A DNA stretch of 64,000 nt from Pseudomonas sp. Q11 (GTDB taxonomy: Bacteria > Pseudomonadota > Gammaproteobacteria > Pseudomonadales > Pseudomonadaceae), in contig NZ_JAKNQY010000003.1 of NCBI RefSeq assembly GCF_024494355.1, forward strand, positions 7,666-71,665. Direction: 5' to 3'. A program made the translations under genes and the position numbers. The notes under the pieces are model-generated. The model searched no databases. It was not told the DNA's origin and was given only the letters and a program-made list of their open reading frames with translations. Of the stretch, positions 1 through 8,788 are shown piece by piece (the first letter of the stretch is position 1; each line of letters begins with the position of its first letter).

Positions 1-131
1 TCCATTGCTGAGGGAGCATGGCTTGTCCCACAGGGAATCCATTGCTGAGGGAGCACAATGGGTCCCACAGCAATGACAAAGACTGTGGGAGCAAGGCTTG
101 CCCGCGATCGGTTGCGCAGCAACCGCAAAAA
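1..131. repeat. Degenerate REP-like repeat cluster
   Basis: Several imperfect copies of a GGGAGCA-GGCTTG-TCCCAC element occur here, two of them preceded by TCCATTGCTGA. A better REP copy lies near 91-110, and a GGTTGCGCAGCAACCGC hairpin follows. The same hairpin recurs in the repeat at 15197-15289. No gene is seen before the PepSY gene. Confidence 0.7.
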
Positions 132-169
132 ACATAACGATCACATTTGCCCTGCGGAGCGCTTTTAAG

Positions 170-1549
170 ATGAGCCAACCGAAACCCAATTTCTACCACC
201 TGGCCTGGCGCTGGCATTTTTATGCCGGGCTGTTCGTGGCGCCGTTCATGGTGATGCTGGCCCTGACCGGCATCATTTACCTGTTCAAGCCGCAACTCGA
301 CCCTCTGATGTACGGCAGCCTGCTGAACGTGCCGGCTGGCCATCACACGATGGCGGCGGACGACCTGCTCAAGCAGGTCCGCCAGGCCTACCCCGAAGGC
401 CAGGTCAAACAGTACCTGCCGCCGATCAATGCCGAGCGCAGTGCGCAATTCGTGGTGATCGACAAGGGCCGCGAGCTGAACGTGTTCATCGACCCGTACC
501 ATGGCGATGTCCTCGGTGAACAGGATGCCAAGGACAACCTGCAAGCCATGGCCCGGGCCATCCACGGTGAGTTGATGATCGGCACCGTGGGTGACCGACT
601 GGTGGAAATGGCCGCCGGCTGGGGCGTGGTACTGGTGGTGTCGGGCCTGTACTTGTGGTGGCCTCGCGGGCAATCGTCGGCTGGGGTGCTGTGGCCACGC
701 TGGAACGCTCGCGGCCGCGTGTTCTGGCGCGACTTGCATGGGGTCGTCGGCTTCTGGGGCGCGGCGTTTCTGCTGGTGATGCTGCTCAGTGGCATGACTT
801 GGACCGGCTTCTGGGGCAAGCAATACGCTGAGCTCTGGAACCGCTTCCCGGCGGCCATGTGGAACGACATGCCCAAGTCCGACGTCGCGGCCGGCAGCCT
901 CAACAATGCCCACCGCCAGACCGTACCCTGGGCCGTGGAAAATACCCCGATGCCGATGTCCGGCGACCATGCCGAACACATGGCCCACGGCGGCGCCCAT
1001 GAAGGTCCCGCCGCGCCGACCGTCAGCCTGCAAGCGGTGCAGGACATCGCCACCGAACGCAAAGTGGAGCCTGGCTACAGCATCACTCTGCCGACCACCG
1101 CCACCGGCGTATTCACCATCGCGGTATTCGCCGACGACCCGCGAAACGACGCGACCCTGCACGTGGACCAGTACACCGGCAAGGTCCTCGCGGATGTGCG
1201 CTGGGAACATTACGGCGCCGTCGCCCGCGCCACCGAAACCGGCGTAATGCTGCACGAAGGCAAGATGTTCGGCCCGCTGAACCAGATCATCGTGTTGCTG
1301 ATTTGCTTGATGATCCTGCTCAGCGCCGTCAGCGGCGTGGTGATCTGGTGGAAGCGTCGGCCCTTGGGCAAGTTCGGCGTACCGGCGCTGCGTCACGACT
1401 TGCCGACCTGGAAGACCGGGGTGTTCATCATGCTGGCCCTGGCGGTGGTGTTTCCGCTGGTGGGGGCCTCGCTGGTGGTGGTGTGGTTGCTGGATCGGCT
1501 CGTCACCCGCCTCAATCGCCAGCCTGAGGTGGTTTCATCTTCAAGTTGA
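170..1549 (+). CDS. PepSY-associated membrane protein
   Basis: This is a 459-residue inner-membrane protein of the PepSY-TM family. The family is often found beside siderophore and heme uptake genes and is thought to take part in metal or siderophore reduction. The first helix lies near residues 16-40 (HFYAGLFVAPFMVMLALTG). Further helices lie near 150-165, 200-225, 370-395 and 425-450, with periplasmic PepSY domains between them. A His-rich stretch near residues 262-285 (DHAEHMAHGGAHEG) may bind metal. The ATG at 170 (MSQPKPNF) is preferred because the open frame upstream of it runs into repeat sequence. An importer of the iron-siderophore class follows in the same direction, but a repeat pair separates them, so co-transcription is uncertain. 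Confidence 0.85.
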   Translation: MSQPKPNFYHLAWRWHFYAGLFVAPFMVMLALTGIIYLFKPQLDPLMYGSLLNVPAGHHTMAADDLLKQVRQAYPEGQVKQYLPPINAERSAQFVVIDKGRELNVFIDPYHGDVLGEQDAKDNLQAMARAIHGELMIGTVGDRLVEMAAGWGVVLVVSGLYLWWPRGQSSAGVLWPRWNARGRVFWRDLHGVVGFWGAAFLLVMLLSGMTWTGFWGKQYAELWNRFPAAMWNDMPKSDVAAGSLNNAHRQTVPWAVENTPMPMSGDHAEHMAHGGAHEGPAAPTVSLQAVQDIATERKVEPGYSITLPTTATGVFTIAVFADDPRNDATLHVDQYTGKVLADVRWEHYGAVARATETGVMLHEGKMFGPLNQIIVLLICLMILLSAVSGVVIWWKRRPLGKFGVPALRHDLPTWKTGVFIMLALAVVFPLVGASLVVVWLLDRLVTRLNRQPEVVSSSS

Positions 1550-1625
1550 AGACAGCGCGTTAACGAAAGACGGCGCGAAACCTCTACAATCGCGCCCGCC
1601 TTGCGAATTGTGAACACGGCGTTCC

Positions 1626-1714
1626 TGTGGGAGCGAGCCTGCTCGCGATAGCGGTCTGTCAGCCACCTCTGCTCAGGCTGATCCAGCGCTATCGCGAGCA
1701 GGCTCGCTCCCACA
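1626..1714. repeat. REP inverted pair
   Basis: Two REP units in opposite orientation, with arms GTGGGAGCGAGCCTGCTCGC at 1627 and its complement ending near 1713. The spacer is about 37 bases. It lies between the PepSY gene and the importer ATPase and could form a large hairpin in mRNA. Confidence 0.9.
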
Positions 1715-1752
1715 AGGGGACTGTGTTTCGATCCAATCATTTGAGTAGCTGC

Positions 1753-2541
1753 ATGACTTCGCTAACCCTCTCCCACCTCGCCTGGACACCCCTGGGCCAT
1801 GGCCACTGCCATCACCAGTTCCAGCTGCGTGACGCCACATTGCAGGTGGGTGCCGGGGAGTTTGTCGGGTTGATCGGGCCCAATGGCAGCGGCAAGACCA
1901 GTCTGTTGCGCTGCGCCTATCGGTTCAGTCAGCCGGAAGCGGGCGAGGTAAAACTCGACCATCACAACGTCTGGAAACAGTCCTCGCGCTGGTGCGCTCA
2001 ACGCATCGCCGTGGTGTTGCAAGAGTTTCCCGACGCCTTCGGCCTGACGGTCCAGGAAGTGGTCGCCATGGGGCGCACGCCCCACAAAGGCCTGTTCGAT
2101 GGCGACAGTCACGAAGACCGCCGTCTGGTCATCGAGGCCCTCGAAGCGGTCGGATTACAAGGCTTCGGCGAGCATGCTTTCGCTACGCTCTCGGGCGGGG
2201 AAAAGCAGCGGGTGATCCTGGCCCGCGCCCTGGCCCAACAGCCGCAGCTGCTGATCCTCGATGAGCCGACCAATCACCTCGACCCGCGTTATCAACTCCA
2301 ACTGCTGCAACTGATCAAGCGCCTGGGGATCGGCACCCTCGCCAGCATCCATGACCTGAACCTGGCCGCCGCGTTCTGTGATCGGCTCTACGTCATCGAC
2401 CACGGACACATCGTCGCCAGCGGCACGCCCAAGGAAGTGCTGACGGCCACGCTGTTGCGCGACGTATTTGGCGTCCAGGCGCTGATTGACGAACACCCCT
2501 TGGCCGCCCACCCCCGAATCACCTGGATAACCCAACCATGA
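1753..2541 (+). CDS. FecE/BtuD-type ABC transporter ATP-binding protein
   Basis: This 262-residue cytoplasmic ATPase belongs to an importer of the iron-siderophore/cobalamin class. Walker A is GPNGSGKTSL near residue 40. The ABC signature is LSGGEKQRVILARALA and Walker B is LLILDEPTNHLD, followed by the switch histidine in ASIHDLN. The start is placed at ATG 1753 (MTSLTLSHLAW), because upstream codons lie in the REP pair. Its end overlaps the next gene by four bases (ATGA), indicating translational coupling with the binding protein and permease. The substrate cannot be read from the sequence. Ferric siderophore, heme, cobalamin or a related chelate are all possible. Confidence 0.9.
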   Translation: MTSLTLSHLAWTPLGHGHCHHQFQLRDATLQVGAGEFVGLIGPNGSGKTSLLRCAYRFSQPEAGEVKLDHHNVWKQSSRWCAQRIAVVLQEFPDAFGLTVQEVVAMGRTPHKGLFDGDSHEDRRLVIEALEAVGLQGFGEHAFATLSGGEKQRVILARALAQQPQLLILDEPTNHLDPRYQLQLLQLIKRLGIGTLASIHDLNLAAAFCDRLYVIDHGHIVASGTPKEVLTATLLRDVFGVQALIDEHPLAAHPRITWITQP

Positions 2542-3485
2542 TCTTGCGTTCCCTGCTGCTCCTGCCACTGCTGCTCGGCAGTGCACATGCTTTGGCCGAG
2601 GCCACCCGCTACCCGTTGACGATCCACAGTTGCAACCGCGAAGTGACCTTCAACCAGGCGCCGAAACACGCCGTCAGCCATGACATCAACATGACCCAGA
2701 TGATGCTCGCCCTGGGACTCAAGTCGCTCATGGTGGGTTACAGCGGCATCAGTGGCTGGAAATCGGTAACGCCGCAGATGGAAAAAATCCTCGATGGCCT
2801 GCCGGAGCTGGCAGCCAAATACCCGTCGGTGGAAACCCTGCTCAATGCCAACGTGGATTTCTTCTTCGCCGGCTGGGACTACGGCATGCGGGTGGGCGGC
2901 GACTTGACACCGCAAACCCTGCAACCGCTGGGCATCAACGTGTACGAGCTGACCGAATCCTGCGCGTTCGTGATGAAACGCCCGCCTGCCACCCTGGAAG
3001 ACACCTACAACGACCTGCGCAACCTGGGAAGGATTTTCGACGTGCAGGATCGCGCCAATGAGTTGATCGCCTCAATGCAGGCCCAGGTGGCGCAAGTGCG
3101 CAAGCAACTGCCCGCCGATCGGCCCCGGGTGTTCCTGTACGACAGCGGCGAAGACCGCGCCATGACCTCCGGCCGTCTCGGCATGCCCCAGGCCCTGATC
3201 GATGCGGCCGGCGGGCGCAATATTCTCGATGACGTGCAGACCAGTTGGACCCGGGTGAACTGGGAGAACGTGGTCGAGCGCAACCCCGAAGTGATCGTGA
3301 TTGTCGATTACGGTGAAGTCAGCGCCGAGCAGAAACAGCAGTTCTTGCTGAACAACCCGGCCCTGCAATCGGTAGATGCCATCAAGCACCGGCGCTTCAT
3401 CGTGATCCCCTACGTCCAGGCCACGCCGGGCATCGACAATGGGCTGGCGGTACAAACCCTGGCGAAGGGTTTCCACGGCCAATGA
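2538..3485 (+). CDS. FecB/BtuF-type periplasmic substrate-binding protein
   Basis: This 315-residue secreted binding protein is the ligand receptor of the importer. A signal peptide is visible at residues 1-20 (MILRSLLLLPLLLGSAHALA). The mature part has the two-lobed FecB pattern: an early SHDINMTQMMLALG lobe motif, and a later GRLGMPQALIDAAGGRNI segment typical of class III binding proteins. No lipobox cysteine is seen at the cleavage site, so it is probably soluble in the periplasm. It overlaps the ATPase gene at its start and the permease gene at its end, by four bases each. The ligand is unknown. Confidence 0.87.
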   Translation: MILRSLLLLPLLLGSAHALAEATRYPLTIHSCNREVTFNQAPKHAVSHDINMTQMMLALGLKSLMVGYSGISGWKSVTPQMEKILDGLPELAAKYPSVETLLNANVDFFFAGWDYGMRVGGDLTPQTLQPLGINVYELTESCAFVMKRPPATLEDTYNDLRNLGRIFDVQDRANELIASMQAQVAQVRKQLPADRPRVFLYDSGEDRAMTSGRLGMPQALIDAAGGRNILDDVQTSWTRVNWENVVERNPEVIVIVDYGEVSAEQKQQFLLNNPALQSVDAIKHRRFIVIPYVQATPGIDNGLAVQTLAKGFHGQ

Positions 3486-4492
3486 ACGATCGTCGCTATG
3501 GCGCTCTGCTGCTCTGCCTCGGCGCGCTGATGCTGGTGTCGTGCGTGGTATCCCTGGGGTTCGGTCCGGCGCGGGTACCGGTGGCGGTGGTCTGGGACAT
3601 CCTGCTGAACAAGGCTTTCGGTGTGGGTGACGTGCATTGGACCCCGGGCCAGGAGCATATCGTCTGGTTGATCCGTGTACCGCGCCTGCTGCTCGGTGCC
3701 CTGGTGGGCGCGGGGCTGGCGTTGATCGGTGCGGTCCTGCAAGCGGTGACGCGCAACCCCCTGGCCGATCCGCACCTGCTGGGGGTCACGTCCGGCGCGA
3801 CGTTGGGGGCAGTCATCGTGGTGCTGCATGTCGGTGAGATCATCGGCCTGTTGACCCTGCCGCTGGCGGCATTTATCGGCGCACTGTTGAGCATGTTGCT
3901 GGTACTGGCCATCGCCAGTCGCCAAGGCCGTCTGGAAAGCGATCGCTTGTTGCTGTGCGGCGTGGCGGTGTCATTCGTGATGATGGCGGCGGCCAACCTC
4001 TTGCTGTTTTTGGGTGACCATCGCGCCAGTTCCGCGGTGATGTTCTGGATGCTCGGCGGCCTGGGCCTGGCGCGCTGGGAATTGCTGGCGGTGCCGGCCG
4101 CCAGTGTGTTGCTGGGGCTGGGATTGCTGCTGGGCATGGCCCGGCCGCTGAACGCACTGATGGCGGGCGAACAGACTGCCGTGAGCCTGGGCCTGAACGC
4201 GGCGAAGGTGAGGTTGTGGATTTTCCTGATCGCCTCGCTGATGACTGGCGTGCTGGTGTCCATCAGCGGCTCGATCGGTTTTGTCGGGCTGATGGTGCCG
4301 CACATTGCCAGGCGTCTGGTGGGCGCCGAGCACCGTCGGCTGTTGCCGGCGTGTGTGCTGCTCGGCAGCCTGTTCCTGGTGTGGGTGGATGTGGCGGCCC
4401 GGACCCTGATCGCACCGGAGGACTTGCCCATTGGCGTCGCCACTGCCGCTATCGGCGGACTGTTTTTCATCGGCCTGATGCGCCGTCGCTGA
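3482..4492 (+). CDS. FecCD-family ABC transporter permease
   Basis: This 336-residue, very hydrophobic inner-membrane protein has about nine to ten helices. It carries FecCD family motifs: LVGAGLALIGAVLQAVTRNPLADP near residues 75-100, GVTSGATLG just after, and SGSIGFVGLMVPHIARR near 262-278, which is the ATPase coupling region. Its ATG overlaps the stop of the binding-protein gene, so the three importer genes are one translational unit. The C-terminal PIGVATAAIGGLFFIGLMRRR matches the family's usual end. A REP pair follows and probably marks the 3' end of this transcript. Confidence 0.92.
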   Translation: MNDRRYGALLLCLGALMLVSCVVSLGFGPARVPVAVVWDILLNKAFGVGDVHWTPGQEHIVWLIRVPRLLLGALVGAGLALIGAVLQAVTRNPLADPHLLGVTSGATLGAVIVVLHVGEIIGLLTLPLAAFIGALLSMLLVLAIASRQGRLESDRLLLCGVAVSFVMMAAANLLLFLGDHRASSAVMFWMLGGLGLARWELLAVPAASVLLGLGLLLGMARPLNALMAGEQTAVSLGLNAAKVRLWIFLIASLMTGVLVSISGSIGFVGLMVPHIARRLVGAEHRRLLPACVLLGSLFLVWVDVAARTLIAPEDLPIGVATAAIGGLFFIGLMRRR

Positions 4493-4524
4493 ACCTCCCC
4501 TGTTTCCCTGACTTGCAAATAACT

Positions 4525-4612
4525 TGTGGGAGCGAGCCTGCTCGCGATAGCGGTGTGTCAGTCACATCTGTGCTGCTGATCCACCGCTATCGCGAGCAGG
4601 CTCGCTCCCACA
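4525..4612. repeat. REP inverted pair
   Basis: Two facing REP units (arms at 4526-4550 and 4587-4611) separate the importer operon from the urea operon promoter. Confidence 0.9.
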
Positions 4613-4681
4613 GGGGAACTGCAATCCTGCGCCCCAATGTGGCGCATCCCTTCGCACCGGCGCCCATGCTGCGTTCGATCG

Positions 4682-4757
4682 TGGTGCACCGGCACTTTTC
4701 CCCCTCGCGCCAAACCCGCATTCCCAAGCCTTTCTCCAACCGGGCACACCCCTTGCA
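4682..4757 (+). promoter_or_regulatory. Sigma-54 (RpoN) promoter with possible NtrC half-sites, upstream of urtA
   Basis: GGGCACACCCCTTGCA at 4742-4757 fits the -24/-12 consensus TGGCAC-N5-TTGCA. The GG (4743-4744) and GC (4755-4756) pairs are exactly ten bases apart. The predicted start of transcription is near 4768, about 53 bases before urtA. TGGTGCACC at 4682-4690 carries overlapping NtrC-type half-sites about 80 bases upstream of that start. The sigma-54 match is strong. The NtrC site is weaker and inferred from context. Confidence 0.75.
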
Positions 4758-4820
4758 AAAGCCTCTTCAGCGTCTGCATCTGCCATCGAAAAAAACTCAT
4801 AATTGCACGGAGATCGCACA

Positions 4821-6086
4821 ATGAAGCGTCGTAGCTTGATCAAGGCTTTTACACTCTCGGCAAGCATTGCCGCGATGGGCATGGCCTGGACCGTCCAGGC
4901 CGCCGAAACCATCAAGGTCGGCATCCTGCATTCATTGTCCGGCACCATGGCGATCTCCGAGACGTCCCTCAAGGACATGGCGCTGATGACCATCGACGAG
5001 ATCAACGCCAAGGGTGGGGTAAACGGCAAGCAGCTCGAAGCGGTGGTCGTGGACCCGGCATCGAACTGGCCGCTGTTCGCGGAAAAGGGTCGCCAATTGC
5101 TGACCCAGGACAAGGTCGCGGTGGTGTTCGGCTGCTGGACGTCGGTGTCGCGCAAATCCGTGTTGCCGGTGTTCGAAGAGCTCAACGGCTTGCTGTTCTA
5201 CCCGGTGCAATACGAAGGCGAAGAGATGTCGCCTAACGTCTTCTACACCGGCGCGGCGCCGAACCAGCAGGCCATTCCGGCGGTGGAATATCTGATGAGC
5301 GAAGAAGGCGGCAGCGCCAAACGCTACTTCCTGCTGGGCACCGACTACGTCTACCCGCGTACCACCAACAAGATCCTGCGCTCGTTCCTGCATTCCAAAG
5401 GCGTGGCGGACAAGGACATCGAAGAGGTCTACACCCCGTTCGGCCACAGCGACTACCAGACCATCGTGGCCAACATCAAAAAATTCTCGGCCGGCGGCAA
5501 GACCGCGGTCATCTCCACGGTCAACGGCGACTCCAACGTGCCGTTCTATAAAGAACTGGCGAACCAGGGCCTGAAAGCCACCGACGTACCGGTGGTGGCG
5601 TTCTCGGTGGGCGAAGAGGAACTGCGCGGCATCGACACCAAACCGCTGGTGGGTAACCTGGCCGCTTGGAACTACTTCGAGTCTGTGGAGAACCCGGCGA
5701 ACAAGAAATTCGTCGATTCCTGGAAAGCCTATGCCAAGGCCAAGAACTTGCCGGGCGCCGATAAAGCCGTGACCAACGACCCGATGGAAGCCACCTACGT
5801 CGGCATCCATATGTGGGCGCAAGCGGCTGAGAAGGCCAAGTCCACCGACGTCGACAAAGTCCGCGAAGCCCTGGCCGGCCAGACGTTCGACGCACCGTCG
5901 GGCTACACCCTGACCATGGACAAGACCAACCACCACCTGCACAAGCCGGTGATGATCGGCGAGATCCAGGCCGACGGCCAGTTCAACGTGGTCTGGCAGA
6001 CCGAGGGCCCGATCCGCGCCCAGCCGTGGAGCCCGTTCATCGAAGGCAACGACAAGAAGCCTGACTATGCGGTGAAGAGCAACTGA
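4821..6086 (+). CDS. urtA: Urea ABC transporter substrate-binding protein UrtA
   Basis: UrtA is the periplasmic urea (and short-chain amide) receptor of the high-affinity UrtABCDE importer. The protein is 421 residues, the usual length. The signal peptide is residues 1-33. It begins MKRRSLIK, a twin-arginine-like pattern, and ends VQAAE, so Tat export is possible. The mature part is a Leu/Ile/Val-binding-type fold starting ETIKVGILHSLSGTM. The ATG at 4821 is preferred over a TTG 18 bases upstream because of length. It is the first gene behind a sigma-54 promoter, followed by a REP pair and then urtB. Assignment as urea rather than branched-chain amino acid receptor rests on family resemblance and on the urease genes downstream. 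Confidence 0.95.
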   Translation: MKRRSLIKAFTLSASIAAMGMAWTVQAAETIKVGILHSLSGTMAISETSLKDMALMTIDEINAKGGVNGKQLEAVVVDPASNWPLFAEKGRQLLTQDKVAVVFGCWTSVSRKSVLPVFEELNGLLFYPVQYEGEEMSPNVFYTGAAPNQQAIPAVEYLMSEEGGSAKRYFLLGTDYVYPRTTNKILRSFLHSKGVADKDIEEVYTPFGHSDYQTIVANIKKFSAGGKTAVISTVNGDSNVPFYKELANQGLKATDVPVVAFSVGEEELRGIDTKPLVGNLAAWNYFESVENPANKKFVDSWKAYAKAKNLPGADKAVTNDPMEATYVGIHMWAQAAEKAKSTDVDKVREALAGQTFDAPSGYTLTMDKTNHHLHKPVMIGEIQADGQFNVVWQTEGPIRAQPWSPFIEGNDKKPDYAVKSN

Positions 6087-6109
6087 GTTCGGGAACATGC
6101 CCCTAGCCC

Positions 6110-6183
6110 TGTGGGAGCAAAGCTTGCTCGCGATAGCGGTCCTCCAGACATACCGCTGTCGCGAGCAAGCTTTGCTCCCACAG
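6110..6183. repeat. REP inverted pair between urtA and urtB
   Basis: Two facing units of the GTGGGAGCAAAGCTTGCTCG variant. Lying directly after the binding-protein gene, the hairpin could protect upstream mRNA and raise UrtA over the membrane subunits. That role is inferred. Confidence 0.9.
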
Positions 6184-6212
6184 GGTCCGTCGCAGTCTTA
6201 CAGGACGTAGCT

Positions 6213-7712
6213 ATGTCCCTTTATCGTTTGCTCCTTCTTCTTGCCTGTCTGCTGTTGCCGATAGGCGCCCACGCCGGTGACGCCGAAGATTTCGTCGCCG
6301 CCAAGCCGCCCCAGCAAGCCAAGCTGCTGCAAACCTGGGCCGCGCAACCGGAGCCTGAGCGTGTCGAACTGATCAACGCCTTGCAACAAGGCCAGTTGAC
6401 CGTCGACAGCCAGCCCAAGACCCTGCGTCTGAACAACCGCTTGCGAGGGCTGATCGAAACCGCCCTGGCCAGTCATCAACTGCTCGCCGCCGACGCCAAT
6501 GTGCGCCTGGCCGCCGCCCAGCAACTGCAAAAAAGCGCCCGCCCGGCCCAACTGGCATTTCTCGACAGGCAGTTGGCCGGCGAGCAGGACGAAGACGTGC
6601 ATGCCGCCCTGAGCCTGGCGTTGGCGAACCTGCAACTGGTGGACCCCAACCCGTCAGTTCGCCTGGCCGCCGTCCGGCTGCTGGGGGAAACCGGCGATCC
6701 GCTGGCCCGCACCCGCCTCGAAGGCCTGCTCGAGCCCGGCGTTGAAACCGATGCCGCGGTGCGCACCGCCGCCGAAACCAGCCTCGGCCAGGTCAAGCGC
6801 AAGCTGCTGATCGGCGAATTGCTGGGCCAGGCCTTCAGCGGCATGTCCCTGGGCTCGATCCTGCTCTTGGCCGCCCTGGGCCTGGCGATCACTTTCGGTT
6901 TGCTGGGTGTGATCAACATGGCCCACGGTGAGATGCTGATGCTCGGCGCCTACTCCACGTACGTGGTGCAGATGCTGTTCCAGCGCTTCGCTCCGAACGC
7001 CATCGAGTTCTACCCGTTGATCGCCCTGCCGGTGGCGTTTTTCATCACCGCCGCCATCGGCATGGTTCTGGAGCGCACGGTGATCCGTCACCTCTATGGG
7101 CGCCCCCTGGAGACCCTGCTCGCCACCTGGGGCATCAGCCTGATGCTGATCCAGCTGGTGCGGCTGATGTTCGGCGCGCAGAACGTCGAAGTCGCCAACC
7201 CGGCCTGGCTGTCCGGTGGCATCCAGGTGTTGCCGAATCTCGTGCTGCCCTATAACCGCATCGTGATCATCGCCTTCGCACTGTTCGTGGTGGTGCTGAC
7301 CTGGCTGTTGCTGAACAAGACCCGCCTGGGCCTGAACGTGCGCGCGGTGACCCAGAACCGCAACATGGCCGCCTGCTGCGGCGTGCCCACCGGCCGCGTG
7401 GACATGCTCGCCTTCGGCCTCGGCTCGGGCATCGCCGGGCTCGGCGGCGTGGCCCTGAGCCAGATCGGCAACGTTGGCCCGGACCTGGGCCAGAGCTACA
7501 TCATCGACTCGTTCCTGGTGGTGGTGCTCGGTGGCGTCGGTCAGTTGGCCGGCAGTGTGTTCGCCGCGTTCGGCCTGGGCATCGCCAACAAGATTCTTGA
7601 ACCGCAGATCGGCGCCGTGCTCGGCAAAATCCTGATCCTCGCGCTGATCATTCTGTTCATCCAGAAGCGTCCGCAAGGCCTCTTCGCGCTTAAAGGACGG
7701 GTAATCGACTGA
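6213..7712 (+). CDS. urtB: Urea ABC transporter permease UrtB
   Basis: UrtB is one of two membrane channel subunits of the urea importer. The 499-residue protein has a signal-like segment at residues 1-20 (MSLYRLLLLLACLLLPIGAHA). A periplasmic region of about 180 residues follows, rich in short helical repeats (VRLAAAQQL, VRLAAVRLLGE). The LivH-type permease domain runs from about residue 205 and includes GVINMAHGEMLMLGAY. The long N-terminal region is normal for proteobacterial UrtB. The ATG at 6213 is the only start giving a signal peptide. Its stop overlaps the urtC start by one base (TGATG). Confidence 0.94.
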   Translation: MSLYRLLLLLACLLLPIGAHAGDAEDFVAAKPPQQAKLLQTWAAQPEPERVELINALQQGQLTVDSQPKTLRLNNRLRGLIETALASHQLLAADANVRLAAAQQLQKSARPAQLAFLDRQLAGEQDEDVHAALSLALANLQLVDPNPSVRLAAVRLLGETGDPLARTRLEGLLEPGVETDAAVRTAAETSLGQVKRKLLIGELLGQAFSGMSLGSILLLAALGLAITFGLLGVINMAHGEMLMLGAYSTYVVQMLFQRFAPNAIEFYPLIALPVAFFITAAIGMVLERTVIRHLYGRPLETLLATWGISLMLIQLVRLMFGAQNVEVANPAWLSGGIQVLPNLVLPYNRIVIIAFALFVVVLTWLLLNKTRLGLNVRAVTQNRNMAACCGVPTGRVDMLAFGLGSGIAGLGGVALSQIGNVGPDLGQSYIIDSFLVVVLGGVGQLAGSVFAAFGLGIANKILEPQIGAVLGKILILALIILFIQKRPQGLFALKGRVID

Positions 7713-8788
7713 TGAACCAGCCCCTGATGCTCACGGCCTCGCAAAAGGCCGGCCCCAAAATCACCATCGCCGTCGGCGTAGTGATCCTGGCAGTGCTGAT
7801 GAGTCTGCCGCTGCTGTCGCTGTTGGCGGTGGATAATCCGCTGCACGTTTCGGCTTACACCCTGACCCTGGTGGGCAAGATTCTCTGCTACGCCATCGTC
7901 GCCCTGGCGCTGGACCTGGTCTGGGGCTACGCCGGCCTGTTGTCCCTGGGCCACGGCCTGTTCTTCGCCCTGGGCGGCTATGCCATGGGCATGTACCTGA
8001 TGCGCCAGGCCGCCGGTGACGGCTTGCCGGCGTTCATGACCTTTCTGTCGTGGAGCGAATTGCCCTGGTACTGGAGCGGCACCGACAGCTTCCTCTGGGC
8101 CATGTGCCTGGTGGTGCTGGCGCCGGGTTTGCTGGCGCTGGTGTTCGGCTTCTTCGCCTTCCGCTCGCGGATCAAGGGCGTGTACTTCTCGATCATGACC
8201 CAGGCCCTGACGTTTGCCGGGATGTTGTTGTTTTTCCGTAATGAAACCGGATTTGGCGGTAACAATGGTTTCACCAATTTTCGCTCGATCCTGGGCTTTG
8301 GCATCACTGAACCGGGCACTCGGGCGGTGCTGTTCCTGGCCACGGTGCTGCTCTTGGTGGCGAGCCTGTTTATCGGCTGGCGTCTGGCTCGCAGCAAGTT
8401 CGGCCGCGTATTGACCGCCGTGCGGGATGCGGAAAACCGCCTGATGTTTTGCGGCTACGATCCCCGAGGCTTCAAGTTGTTCGTCTGGGTATTGAGCGCC
8501 GTGTTGTGCGGCCTGGCCGGGGCGCTGTATGTGCCGCAGGTGGGCATCATCAACCCCAGCGAAATGTCGCCGACCAACTCCATCGAGGCCGCCGTGTGGG
8601 TGGCCCTTGGCGGGCGCGGCACGCTGATCGGGCCGCTGCTGGGGGCCGGTGTGGTCAACGGCATGAAGAGCTGGTTCACCGTGGCTTTTCCCGAGTACTG
8701 GCTGTTCTTCCTCGGCGCGCTGTTCATCGTCGTGACCCTGTATCTGCCCAAGGGTGTGATCGGGCTACTTAAGAAAAGGGGCGAATGA
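7712..8788 (+). CDS. urtC: Urea ABC transporter permease UrtC
   Basis: UrtC is the LivM-type permease partner of UrtB. The 358-residue protein has about eight to ten helices. It carries the family motifs ALDLVWGYAGLLSLGHGLFFALGGY near residues 68-92 and LFVWVLSAVLCGLAGALY near 253-270, followed by AAVWVALGGRGTLIGPLLGAGVVN. It starts inside the urtB stop and overlaps urtD by four bases (ATGA), so urtBCD are translationally coupled. It probably forms a heterodimeric channel with UrtB in the inner membrane. Confidence 0.94.
   Translation: MNQPLMLTASQKAGPKITIAVGVVILAVLMSLPLLSLLAVDNPLHVSAYTLTLVGKILCYAIVALALDLVWGYAGLLSLGHGLFFALGGYAMGMYLMRQAAGDGLPAFMTFLSWSELPWYWSGTDSFLWAMCLVVLAPGLLALVFGFFAFRSRIKGVYFSIMTQALTFAGMLLFFRNETGFGGNNGFTNFRSILGFGITEPGTRAVLFLATVLLLVASLFIGWRLARSKFGRVLTAVRDAENRLMFCGYDPRGFKLFVWVLSAVLCGLAGALYVPQVGIINPSEMSPTNSIEAAVWVALGGRGTLIGPLLGAGVVNGMKSWFTVAFPEYWLFFLGALFIVVTLYLPKGVIGLLKKRGE

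Noticed and set aside
3496..4518. 340-codon minus-strand frame opposite the FecCD permease.
   Set aside because: Ser/Pro/Arg-rich shadow of a hydrophobic protein. The plus-strand frame has family motifs and overlaps its operon partner.
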